NCBI RefSeq assembly: GCF_015234305.1
Contig: NZ_JADGMI010000001.1
Span: 930,001 to 994,000, forward strand
Source of the DNA: Superficieibacter sp. 1612_C1
GTDB taxonomy: Bacteria; Pseudomonadota; Gammaproteobacteria; Enterobacterales; Enterobacteriaceae
Direction: 5' to 3'
Length of the DNA stretch: 64,000 nucleotides
The notes beneath the pieces are model-generated. The model saw nothing but the letters and a program-made list of their open reading frames with translations, was not told the DNA's origin and ran no database searches. Positions 11,298-17,670 of this stretch are shown in pieces. Every line of letters begins with the position of its first letter. Position 1 is the first letter of the stretch. The translations under genes were made by a program, and so were the position numbers.

Positions 11298-11824
11298 GCG
11301 CGGGCCTCCTCCAGTTCATTGAAGCGGTTCATAAACAGGCCATACGCCTGTCCTGGGCGCAGCGGGATAATCTGGATCAGATCCGATTCTGGAATGCCAG
11401 CCAGCATCGGCCACTCGGTACCGTCATCAATATCCAGATCGCGGCGTTCGGTTTTTAGCATGGTCAGGTCTGCATATTTCACTACCTGGCTGATTTCCTC
11501 CGGCAGGTTGTATTTATGGCGGATCAGCCTGTCTATACGGGCTGCAATGAACCGGTAATCCGGGACCAGCACTTTCAGCGGTGTGGGCAGATCGCAGCAG
11601 TATGCTTCTTCTCCATCATGCAGAAGTGCTTCAAGTGCGAACTCTGGCGGCACGATCTGGCTGCACAGTACCGAGTGCTGCGCCACGCTGTAGAACTCCG
11701 GCAGGTGGCCGCCGAAACGGCAGGTATGCGAAAGCGCCGTAGCGATATCCTCGATCACGATATCGTCGGCGGTGGAATTGAGGTAATCAAATTTCTTTCC
11801 GGATAATGTCTGAATAAAGCCCAC
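11288..11824 (-). CDS. yfdR: HD-domain phosphohydrolase, YfdR-like
   Basis: 178 residues, the length of YfdR of E. coli cryptic prophage CPS-53. HD-domain metal ligands: His50 in SVAQHS, His69-Asp70 in LLHDGEEAY, and Asp in KYADLTML. HD proteins of this group are nucleotidases. In E. coli YfdR has been reported to bind DnaA, and excess yfdQRST to block chromosomal initiation, so a phage early role against host replication is plausible. Sits between the Ea22-like gene and yfdQ, the CPS-53 order. Confidence 0.88.
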   Translation of the reverse strand: MGFIQTLSGKKFDYLNSTADDIVIEDIATALSHTCRFGGHLPEFYSVAQHSVLCSQIVPPEFALEALLHDGEEAYCCDLPTPLKVLVPDYRFIAARIDRLIRHKYNLPEEISQVVKYADLTMLKTERRDLDIDDGTEWPMLAGIPESDLIQIIPLRPGQAYGLFMNRFNELEEARACA

Positions 11825-11925
11825 TGTGTTTTCTCCATATAGCTGGCGCTCTGCACCGCGCCTGATTTTGGTTGCACGAATCCCTCGCCGGGTGGCGATA
11901 ATAAAAAGGATTACGCTTCCATAAA

Positions 11926-11941
11926 TGCCCCCGCAGGGGCA
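11926..11941 (-). terminator. Hairpin after yfdQ
   Basis: TGCCCC, loop, GGGGCA with a short T run on the minus strand, 16 bp past the yfdQ stop. Could reduce expression of the genes beyond it (yfdR to int) unless antiterminated. Confidence 0.4.
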
Positions 11942-11956
11942 CTTGCAGCAGCGAAA

Positions 11957-12781
11957 TTAAGCGTTAAACGTACCGATAAACGTTTCCACGTCGCTGCCCT
12001 TAAATTTCTCTACCAGCAGATCACGGAACTCGGCGGCCATTGCTTCCTGCTGGGTTTCCAGCTGCACAATACGCAGAACCAGTACAGGGCGATCGCCGGT
12101 AATGATGCTCAGGCGGAGTTTAAAGGGACGTTCTGTCAGTCCTTCAAATGGCACACACTTAAACTCAAACGCCACCGGCATAATGTCTTTGGTTCGCGCT
12201 TCCACGGATTCCATTAATGAGCGCTTACCACTGAAGTCATTGTCTTCGAAGTCGGCAGACTGATTAGACTCGATGGTGATTTTGCGCACCGCTGCTGAAG
12301 CTTTCTTTGCATCAATTACAGCGCCACCGGCATCAAAACCTATAAGATAATCAGCCCAGTCCTCAAGCCATTCCGCCAGGTCTTTCTGATTGTTGCGATC
12401 GCCATTAATGCCCAGCAGCGCGGCGAATGGCGCTGTTTTTTTCAGGGACAGCACAGCCGTGTTATCAGCGTGACCAGGATTATCCAGCGTGCCGAGGTTG
12501 AATAAGGCCACCGCGCGCATTTCGTCTGCGTTGATAAAGCACCGGGACCCTGCAGCAGCATAACCAGTAGCGTAGCGGGCAAAGTCTTCAATACTGAAAG
12601 TCTGCAATTTTCCACGGAAGCGGTAACGCTCAAGGGAAAAGCGTTCCAGGCTTTCCACGTTGACGTTTTCCGGGACGACCGCCACCGGACAGTCAACAGA
12701 CGAGAGTTTTTCTTCCAGAAACTGAGAAAGGACCAATTCCTGCACTTTACTGATTGCGCAGGCATCAACGGTATGAGACAT
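11957..12781 (-). CDS. yfdQ: YfdQ-like phage protein (DUF2303)
   Basis: 274 residues, exactly the length of E. coli CPS-53 YfdQ. DUF2303 family, function unknown; conserved tail [12 protein letters not shown]. In E. coli it belongs to the cluster whose overexpression inhibits oriC initiation. Lies 29 bp after yfdP and before yfdR. Confidence 0.88.
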   Translation of the reverse strand: MSHTVDACAISKVQELVLSQFLEEKLSSVDCPVAVVPENVNVESLERFSLERYRFRGKLQTFSIEDFARYATGYAAAGSRCFINADEMRAVALFNLGTLDNPGHADNTAVLSLKKTAPFAALLGINGDRNNQKDLAEWLEDWADYLIGFDAGGAVIDAKKASAAVRKITIESNQSADFEDNDFSGKRSLMESVEARTKDIMPVAFEFKCVPFEGLTERPFKLRLSIITGDRPVLVLRIVQLETQQEAMAAEFRDLLVEKFKGSDVETFIGTFNA

Positions 12782-12810
12782 GGTTTTTCCTTTTAATTTT
12801 ATCGGGGGTT

Positions 12811-13182
12811 TTACTGCTGGGTACGCAGCTTCGCGTCAGTATCGCCGGCGAGACTGAAAAGCTGACCCTGGTCTTCCTGCAGGATTGTGAGCTTACCGCC
12901 GCGATTGACATACATCGGCGTTTCGGTGGTGTCTTCTTCAGACGACTTGCCGCGCGGGGTGGGGCGGACAAATGCCAGTTTGTGTTTGATCATCACGCGT
13001 TTTTCTTCGACTGAATTACTCATGCGATCGATATCCAGAGTAATGACGACCTTTCCCTTCTGGCCGTTATTGAGGACGCCGAAGGCAACCTCGCTCAGCG
13101 CCATCGAGATCTTGTTTTCGAAGACCCCGCCATCCAGTTCACCGATAAAATCCGGCACTACTGTTGCACGTTCATTTGACAT
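12811..13182 (-). CDS. yfdP: YfdP-like phage protein
   Basis: 123 residues starting at ATG 13182, chosen because AAGGG lies nine bases upstream; a longer frame reaches 13311 but would run through the hairpin region. Similar in size and place to CPS-53 YfdP (120). Mixed alpha/beta with charged loop [13 protein letters not shown]. Function unknown; first gene of the yfdPQR group. Confidence 0.82.
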   Translation of the reverse strand: MSNERATVVPDFIGELDGGVFENKISMALSEVAFGVLNNGQKGKVVITLDIDRMSNSVEEKRVMIKHKLAFVRPTPRGKSSEEDTTETPMYVNRGGKLTILQEDQGQLFSLAGDTDAKLRTQQ

Positions 13183-13229
13183 AGGTTTTACCCTTTGAAA
13201 AGGCGGCTGCCACCGCCGGTTAGTTTCTC

Positions 13230-14054
13230 CACACAACACAAAAGAGCACCTGTACAAATTACGACTGCAACCGGTTTGTACCCGAAGCGATTGGGTTATG
13301 AGCCGTTGCAACGGTGATGCTCTTGTGTGTTGTGTAAAAAGGGCGGTACCAGCGACTTAAAGGGTTAACTCTGGTACCGCCAAGACTACACACAGCAATC
13401 ACGATCCTAACGTGATGGGTTTGTGATGGCCGGTGCTGATCTCCGGCTTTGATGGTATTTGCCGCCATACTTTCAGGCGCGTCCCAAGTCTCCAATTCCC
13501 ACCCGACCTGCCATTAAGGCTGCGCATCAGCCTGCGCATTCACCACAATCAAAAAGAGCGACCCTTCCACAGTATCGGTGCGGCCACCGGGGTTGGCCGT
13601 GCAAACATCCGGGAGAAGGGATGTGGCACCGTGTCGAATACTTTTTTGAACGCCCGCGCTCTTTGATTGTGGTCCCGGTTGCCTCCGGGGCTGTTTGTTC
13701 CAACTATTCCTGCCGTTGGCCACAAGAGCAGCAGCTTCTTTCGCTCGCACAAGGATATTGTTGTGACACCGGGTCGCTAACCCACTTATTTCCCGCCGCT
13801 CTGTTTTGGTATTGGCCGCAAGTTACTACGGCTCAGTCGATTTACGGGTCTTTGCGTCGACCGGCGCTGCAATACGCTTGTATACGCCACAACGGTGAGA
13901 GCACTGCGTAACCTGGCACCGATCTGGCCGCCGGTCGGTTTGTACTGGATTCTTCCCCAGTCACTGGCCCGGACAACGAAGCTTCTATGTGCGTTCCAAC
14001 CAATACTCTCGCCTGTTATGTGCCTGTCTTTTCACCACATCAGGCTCGGTGGTA
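13230..14054. other. Gene-free, hairpin-rich stretch between yfdP and the ECs1072-like gene
   Basis: About 0.85 kb without a credible gene; short open frames exist on both strands but none has a good ribosome site or family resemblance. It is packed with inverted repeats: 13231-13248 with 13318-13335 (17 of 18); 13342-13352 with 13371-13381 (11 of 11); 13398-13403 with 13411-13416; 13429-13433 with 13443-13447; 13518-13522 with 13528-13532; 13542-13560 with 13657-13673; 13581-13586 with 13594-13599; 13606-13610 with 13619-13623; 13674-13678 with 13685-13689. The two long-range stems enclose smaller hairpins, like folded RNAs closed by terminal helices. It lies within the expected leftward PL transcript. 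Confidence 0.55.
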
Positions 14055-14082
14055 TCTTGGTAGCTCTCACACTGCCAAGAGG
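14055..14082 (+). promoter_or_regulatory. Hairpin covering the ribosome site of the ECs1072-like gene
   Basis: TCTTGGTAG (14055-14063) pairs with CTGCCAAGA (14072-14080) with one G-U pair. The 3' arm includes AAGA of the Shine-Dalgarno AAGAGG (14077-14082), and five T follow up to the ATG at 14088. It can act as a translation switch or as a terminator. Confidence 0.4.
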
Positions 14083-14087
14083 TTTTT

Positions 14088-14546
14088 ATGCGTATTGCTA
14101 ATGATAATTTCTACCATCTCATAGAAAGCAAAATTGCCGACCTACACCAGATTCCTGTTAATGGCTTCGTTCAGGAACCTGGCTATTCCCAAGTGAAAAA
14201 TCGTGCTGCATTGATACTTGCTCTTGAATATGTTCTTGATGCCCATCGTAAGAAATATGCTACTTATTGGAACCCACTTACTGGCAGGGCCGCCCTTCAT
14301 CATCTTTTGCTTCAAAAATACAAGTGGCCTTTAAAAGAGATTCGATCTCTTGATCTACAGGACTCAATTTTTCTTTTGCAAGAAGAACTAGCCCTTGACG
14401 CTTTGCCCGAGGAAGCAAAAGAATCAATCAATTTCTTTGCTGGAGGTACTCGCCCTAATACCCATTTCCCCGAAATTCGCGAGGAAGAATGGGATTCCAC
14501 GCTTAGCAGCCGTACTCCATTGAAGCGGCGCACTCCAGATTTTTGA
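14088..14546 (+). CDS. ECs1072-like phage-associated protein
   Basis: 152 residues; by memory it resembles the ECs1072 family of enterobacterial prophage proteins (alpha-helical, motif TYWNPLTGRAALHHLL). No known domain or catalytic motif. Transcribed opposite to the leftward early operon around it, with AAGAGG before the ATG. Moderately AT-richer than its neighbours. Function unknown. Confidence 0.7.
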   Translation: MRIANDNFYHLIESKIADLHQIPVNGFVQEPGYSQVKNRAALILALEYVLDAHRKKYATYWNPLTGRAALHHLLLQKYKWPLKEIRSLDLQDSIFLLQEELALDALPEEAKESINFFAGGTRPNTHFPEIREEEWDSTLSSRTPLKRRTPDF

Positions 14547-14703
14547 TTCTTGCGTCAACCTCAGCCAGCGCTTCAAGCAATTCTTGCTTTTCTTGCAGCG
14601 CTGAGCGGAGGAACCGAACAGAACGCAACTTCTCTTCCATCCATTTGCATAATTCTTCATCGGTAAAACCATTAGCGATGATTTTTGGTTCGCTCTTCGT
14701 CAA
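14503..14703 (-). CDS. Small coiled-coil protein, first gene after PL
   Basis: 66 residues beginning at TTG 14703, with GAGGG about ten bases upstream. The sequence (EELCKWMEEKL then LRSALQEKQELLEALAEVDA) predicts a single long helix with heptad pattern. Overlaps the 3' end of the opposite-strand 14088 gene by 44 bp. It is the first frame after the PL promoter, the place of N in lambda, but it lacks the arginine-rich N terminus of N proteins. Doubtful but plausible. Confidence 0.45.
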   Translation of the reverse strand: MTKSEPKIIANGFTDEELCKWMEEKLRSVRFLRSALQEKQELLEALAEVDARIKNLECAASMEYGC

Positions 14704-14808
14704 AGCTCATCCCTCAGGTGGTTTAGTTAACTTGCGAATCATCCCCATCTTCATACGCCTGGGGCGGCTACTTCGTGGGCGTCCTGCCTGTTCGCTGTGA
14801 ATGTATTT

Positions 14809-14860
14809 AATGTACCTTTAGTTACCTTTTCCGTCAAGAGTAAATGTACTTTATGTTACC
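14809..14860 (-). promoter_or_regulatory. PL promoter with operators OL1 and OL2
   Basis: On the minus strand: -35 TTGACG (14832-14837), 17-base spacer, -10 TACATT (14809-14814). Two related 16-mers overlap it, TGTACCTTTAGTTACC (14811-14826) and TGTACTTTATGTTACC (14845-14860). The same motif recurs at the CI/Cro junction, so these are the left operators; the promoter drives the leftward early operon. Confidence 0.75.
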
Positions 14861-14868
14861 TTTTCAGA

Positions 14869-14897
14869 TAAAAAAAACCTGCAAGTGTATGCAGGTT
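14869..14897 (-). terminator. cI terminator
   Basis: On the minus strand AACCTGCA, loop TACACT, TGCAGGTT then seven T, 12 bp beyond the repressor stop. It isolates the repressor transcript from PL. Confidence 0.9.
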
Positions 14898-14908
14898 CGG
14901 TTGCTCCG

Positions 14909-15568
14909 TTAAATATTTTGAGTTATTTGCACAACTCTACCGATGATTCTACAGTTGCCATCGATCTGTATAGGTTTGAATGAGGGATTCAGAGGCATCA
15001 AGTATGCGAAAGGACTGTCCCAGACTAATTTTTTGACTGTAGCCTCAGATGAACCGTCTAGAATGGCGACTACTATTTTCCCGTACAGATCATCTAATTG
15101 ACCATAGTTTGGTTCTACGATAACTATTGAGCCTTCTGGAATTGAAGGTAGCCCATTGGGGTTTGTCATTGACTCCCCTCGAACCACTAAACCAAAGACC
15201 TCCTGTGAAACATCGGCTGTTGTTTGTGTCCAAGTTATCACGTCGGTCAACCTCGACGCTGCAAAGCTTTCCGTCCAATGTCCTGCCTGGACAGCGGAAA
15301 TAATCGGCACAGCAGTAGGTTGCTTAATGAAGGGTGTGACTTTGGTATCATCCTGCTTTGCATCTCCTTCTCCATAAAGGAGCCATTCCGGCGTAGTGGA
15401 AAGTGCCAAAGCAAGTTGATGTAAATTTTCCCCATCTGGTTTGGTGATGCCACTTTCCCATTTTGTTACAGACACGCGGCTTACACCCAGCCTTTTGGCT
15501 AGGTTCAATTGCGTTACATCCATCTGTAATCGCCTGGCTCTAATGCGATCTTTCATCTCTGTTCTCAT
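14909..15568 (-). CDS. cI: CI-type prophage repressor (HTH plus S24 peptidase)
   Basis: 219 residues. HTH_3 DNA-binding domain at about 8-62 (TQLNLAKRLGVSRVSVTKWE), linker, then a LexA/S24 autocleavage domain: cleavage Ala95-Gly96 in VQAGHW, Ser133 in RGESM, Lys179 in EATVKKL. RecA-stimulated self-cleavage would induce the prophage under DNA damage. The first ATG touches operator 15568-15583, so the message may be nearly leaderless as in lambda PRM; a second ATG four codons in is possible. Divergent from cro. Confidence 0.96.
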   Translation of the reverse strand: MRTEMKDRIRARRLQMDVTQLNLAKRLGVSRVSVTKWESGITKPDGENLHQLALALSTTPEWLLYGEGDAKQDDTKVTPFIKQPTAVPIISAVQAGHWTESFAASRLTDVITWTQTTADVSQEVFGLVVRGESMTNPNGLPSIPEGSIVIVEPNYGQLDDLYGKIVVAILDGSSEATVKKLVWDSPFAYLMPLNPSFKPIQIDGNCRIIGRVVQITQNI

Positions 15569-15645
15569 GTAACTAATGTTACATTGATTTCATGTAACTG
15601 TTGTTTGCTATTTGATGTACCTTTTGTTACCTTAAAGGTACGTAA
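15568..15645 (+). promoter_or_regulatory. Right operator region (three operators) with PR
   Basis: Three 16-base sites at 15568 (TGTAACTAATGTTACA, a perfect inverted repeat), 15593 (TGTAACTGTTGTTTGC, one weak half) and 15616 (TGTACCTTTTGTTACC), spaced 25 and 23 bp like OR3-OR2-OR1. A tentative PR has -35 TTGATT (15584-15589), 17-base spacer, -10 GCTATT (15607-15612) around the middle site. Confidence 0.7.
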
Positions 15646-15659
15646 TCAAGGAGGCCATA

Positions 15660-15857
15660 ATGTTAAAAAAAGTTGTAGTCGAGCATTTCGGTGGCATTTC
15701 TAAAACTGCAAATGCCCTCAATATTTCGCATCCAGCCGTTTGCCGTTGGGGCGAAATAATCCCCGAAAAGCAGGCGTTCGTTATAGAGAGGATCACAAAA
15801 GGAAAGCTTAAATACGATTCATCTCTATATGAAAAAACTAACGGAACAGCGGCATAA
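15660..15857 (+). CDS. cro: Cro repressor (DicC/YmfT-like)
   Basis: 65 residues, one helix-turn-helix (GGISKTANALNISHPAVCRW). The ending EKQAFVIERITKGKLKYDSSLY matches the Cro/DicC pattern, in which the last strand reads ELQYDPKVY. A strong AAGGAGG precedes the ATG. Divergent from cI across the operators; expected to shut off CI synthesis in lytic growth. Confidence 0.85.
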   Translation: MLKKVVVEHFGGISKTANALNISHPAVCRWGEIIPEKQAFVIERITKGKLKYDSSLYEKTNGTAA

Positions 15858-15882
15858 ATATAACTACCAAAAGGAAAACATC

Positions 15883-16428
15883 ATGGTAGAGAGCATAAAC
15901 ACAGCAATCCGTCTTATGTGTAAATCACACAAACAAGGTCGTTTAGGGATGGCAAGTGATCTGGGCATGACCATCGACCAGTTTCATAACCATTTGTATC
16001 AGAAATGCGGTAGTCGCTTCTTCACGCTTAAAGAACTCGAGTCTATGGAAGATCTGTCCGGCACCAGTTTCTTCACAGAATACGTTGCTGAAAGGCAGGG
16101 TAAATTCCTGGTGGATAAGCCGGTACCTGGGCTTGTGGACAACGTCGATCTCTATGACATCGAGCTGAAAGCAGCGGTAGCTGAAGGGGATTTTGCAAGA
16201 GCAAAAATTGAAGCAATGGCCGACGGCGTGATTGACAAGAAGGAACGAATGTTTCTTTCGGATTTATTCAACGCGAAATTACGCCATCAGATACATGGGT
16301 TTATGGGCTTTTTGGCTTTGTATGGCGTTGGCATTGCAGATCACGCGGTTGACGCATTCGTAATTAATGGCCGGAAGGGTGACGCCCCGAGTGTGCAGCT
16401 CGAGGCGTCTGGCGCGCCAGCTTTCTAA
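15883..16428 (+). CDS. YmfL-like regulatory protein
   Basis: 181 residues from ATG 15883, chosen for AAGGA seven bases upstream; an in-frame ATG at 15829 would overlap cro. Resembles YmfL of prophage e14, placed directly after the cro-like gene as here. N-terminal helical DNA-binding-like part (INTAIRLMCKSHKQGRLGMA, DLGMTIDQFHNHLYQK), then a conserved LKAAVAEGDFARAKIEAMAD segment. It occupies the CII slot of lambda, so a role in the lysogeny decision is possible but unproven. Confidence 0.75.
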   Translation: MVESINTAIRLMCKSHKQGRLGMASDLGMTIDQFHNHLYQKCGSRFFTLKELESMEDLSGTSFFTEYVAERQGKFLVDKPVPGLVDNVDLYDIELKAAVAEGDFARAKIEAMADGVIDKKERMFLSDLFNAKLRHQIHGFMGFLALYGVGIADHAVDAFVINGRKGDAPSVQLEASGAPAF

Positions 16429-16445
16429 GTGGAGAAATTTAACGC

Positions 16446-16796
16446 ATGAACAGTTTAAACCGATACAGGCCTGCTAAGCAATTCAGATGCAAACCGCTGG
16501 TGGGCAATGCTCCGTTCGGCTATGAGGAAATCGTACATTCTGCGGACGGCAGCCACAACTACCAGACGCCAGTCGATATGGTAGGCGCATTTTCAGAAAT
16601 GAATGAAAGAGGGCGTCTTGAGTGGAACTGCTTGACAGGCGTTACATCGACAACCGTGGATTTGAAGTCCATGTCATCGGCTATGACCGGGATAAGCGCC
16701 AGGTTATCTACAGGCGCGCCGGTTATCCGCACGACTGCATGCAGCCTGTTGAACGGTTCCGGGAGAAATTCAGAAGGGTGGAAGGATGAGCACTAA
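16446..16796 (+). CDS. Uncharacterised early phage protein (ymfM position)
   Basis: Open frame of 116 codons starting 17 bp after the YmfL-like gene, preceded by GTGGAGAAATT. The first 60 residues look protein-like (NRYRPAKQFRCKPLVGNAPF); the last 55 run through the DUF4222 gene in another frame and are Ser/Thr/Gly-rich as expected for an overlapped frame. Either a true long overlap or a gene whose real end has drifted. e14 has ymfM here, but I cannot confirm similarity. Confidence 0.5.
   Translation: MNSLNRYRPAKQFRCKPLVGNAPFGYEEIVHSADGSHNYQTPVDMVGAFSEMNERGRLEWNCLTGVTSTTVDLKSMSSAMTGISARLSTGAPVIRTTACSLLNGSGRNSEGWKDEH
16622..16789 (+). CDS. DUF4222 protein
   Basis: 55 residues starting at GTG directly after a TGA, with AGAGGG eight bases upstream. 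The sequence LLDRRYIDNRGFEVHVIGYD then QVIYRRAGYPHDCMQPVERF is the DUF4222 pattern of lambdoid phages. It ends in ATGA overlapping the replication gene start, so they are translationally coupled. Small beta-rich protein, function unknown. It lies wholly inside the 16446 frame. Confidence 0.8.
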   Translation: MELLDRRYIDNRGFEVHVIGYDRDKRQVIYRRAGYPHDCMQPVERFREKFRRVEG

Positions 16797-17670
16797 GTTA
16801 ACCGGCTATGTGTGGGACGCCTGCGCTTCGTCGGGTATGAAGCTGACCAGCGTGGCAATTATGGCGCGCCTGGCGGACTTCAGCAGCGACGAGGGCATTT
16901 GCTGGCCTTCCATCGACACCATTGCCCGCCAGCTGGGCGCAGGTGCCAGCACCATTCGTACAGCGATCGCTAATCTCGAAAAAGAGGGCTGGCTGGTACG
17001 TAAACAGCGCCGCCAGGGTAATCGTAATGCCTCGAACGTCTATCACCTTAACGTTGCAAAGTTACGGGCTGCGGCATTTTCTCACCTGCCAGAATCCGAC
17101 GCCTCAGAATCTGACCCGTCAAAACCTGATGCGTCAGATTCTGATGCATCAAAATCCGACCCGTCGAAATCTGGCAAAAAAGGCGGTTTTGACCCGTCAG
17201 AATCTGGCGGGGATCCGTCAGTAAAATCAACACAAGATCCACAAGTAAAACCTAAACCCTTTTGTCAGGTTGCCGGGCAACCCGACCGGGATGTGATGAT
17301 CACTGATCAAGCTAAACAGGTTTTAACTCACCTGAACCAGAAAACCGGATCCCGGTACCAGGTCTGTAAATCATCGCTGGAAAACATCCGTGCCCGCCTG
17401 GGCGAGGGGTTCAGCCTGGATGAGCTGGTGCTTGTTGTGGACTACAACACCGCGAAGTGGAGCGAAGACCTCAAGATGGCGGAATACCTGCGTCCGACCA
17501 CGCTGTTTCAGCCGACAAAATTTCCTGCCTACCTCAAAGCCGCTACCAACTGGGATAACGCGGGGCGTCCACTGCGCCAGAACGGGGAGTGGGTGAGCAG
17601 CCCGGCGGCGCGTGCATCATTTGACAACGTTGATTATTCACTGCCAGAAAATGCGGGGTTCCGGTCATGA
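16786..17670 (+). CDS. Replication initiator protein (O-like, helix-turn-helix)
   Basis: 294 residues. N-terminal winged helix (about 15-90: WPSIDTIARQLGAGASTIRT, EGWLVRKQRR) for origin binding; a Ser/Asp/Pro/Lys repeat linker (about 100-145) encoded by 15-bp repeats; C-terminal phage replication domain (about 170-270: RARLGEGFSLDELVLVVDYN, YLRPTTLFQPTKFPAYL). The same plan as lambda O, whose gene contains the origin. No helicase gene follows, so host DnaB and a loader would be needed. Overlaps DUF4222 and the methyltransferase by four bases. Confidence 0.85.
   Translation: MSTKLTGYVWDACASSGMKLTSVAIMARLADFSSDEGICWPSIDTIARQLGAGASTIRTAIANLEKEGWLVRKQRRQGNRNASNVYHLNVAKLRAAAFSHLPESDASESDPSKPDASDSDASKSDPSKSGKKGGFDPSESGGDPSVKSTQDPQVKPKPFCQVAGQPDRDVMITDQAKQVLTHLNQKTGSRYQVCKSSLENIRARLGEGFSLDELVLVVDYNTAKWSEDLKMAEYLRPTTLFQPTKFPAYLKAATNWDNAGRPLRQNGEWVSSPAARASFDNVDYSLPENAGFRS
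17089..17266 (+). repeat. Iteron array inside the initiator gene, candidate phage origin
   Basis: 15-bp units, consensus TCAGAATCTGACCCG, start at 17089, 17104, 17119, 17134, 17149, 17164 and, after a gap, 17197. The unit at 17134 holds the palindrome TCAGATTCTGA. An AT-rich tract follows (about 17222-17266). Iterons plus an AT-rich strip in the middle of the initiator gene is the layout of ori lambda. Confidence 0.65.

Noticed and set aside
13230-13675. Retron msr/msd RNA
   Set aside because: Paired terminal repeats suggested it, but no reverse transcriptase gene is anywhere near; the adjacent 14088 protein has no RT motif.
13433-13911. Several open frames of 60-150 codons in the hairpin-rich region
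   Set aside because: They overlap each other on both strands, lack ribosome sites, and have compositions expected from GC-rich stems; no family resemblance.
14503-14703. N antiterminator
   Set aside because: Place after PL fits, but the protein lacks an arginine-rich N-terminus and is acidic and helical; no boxB-like hairpins with boxA were recognised nearby.
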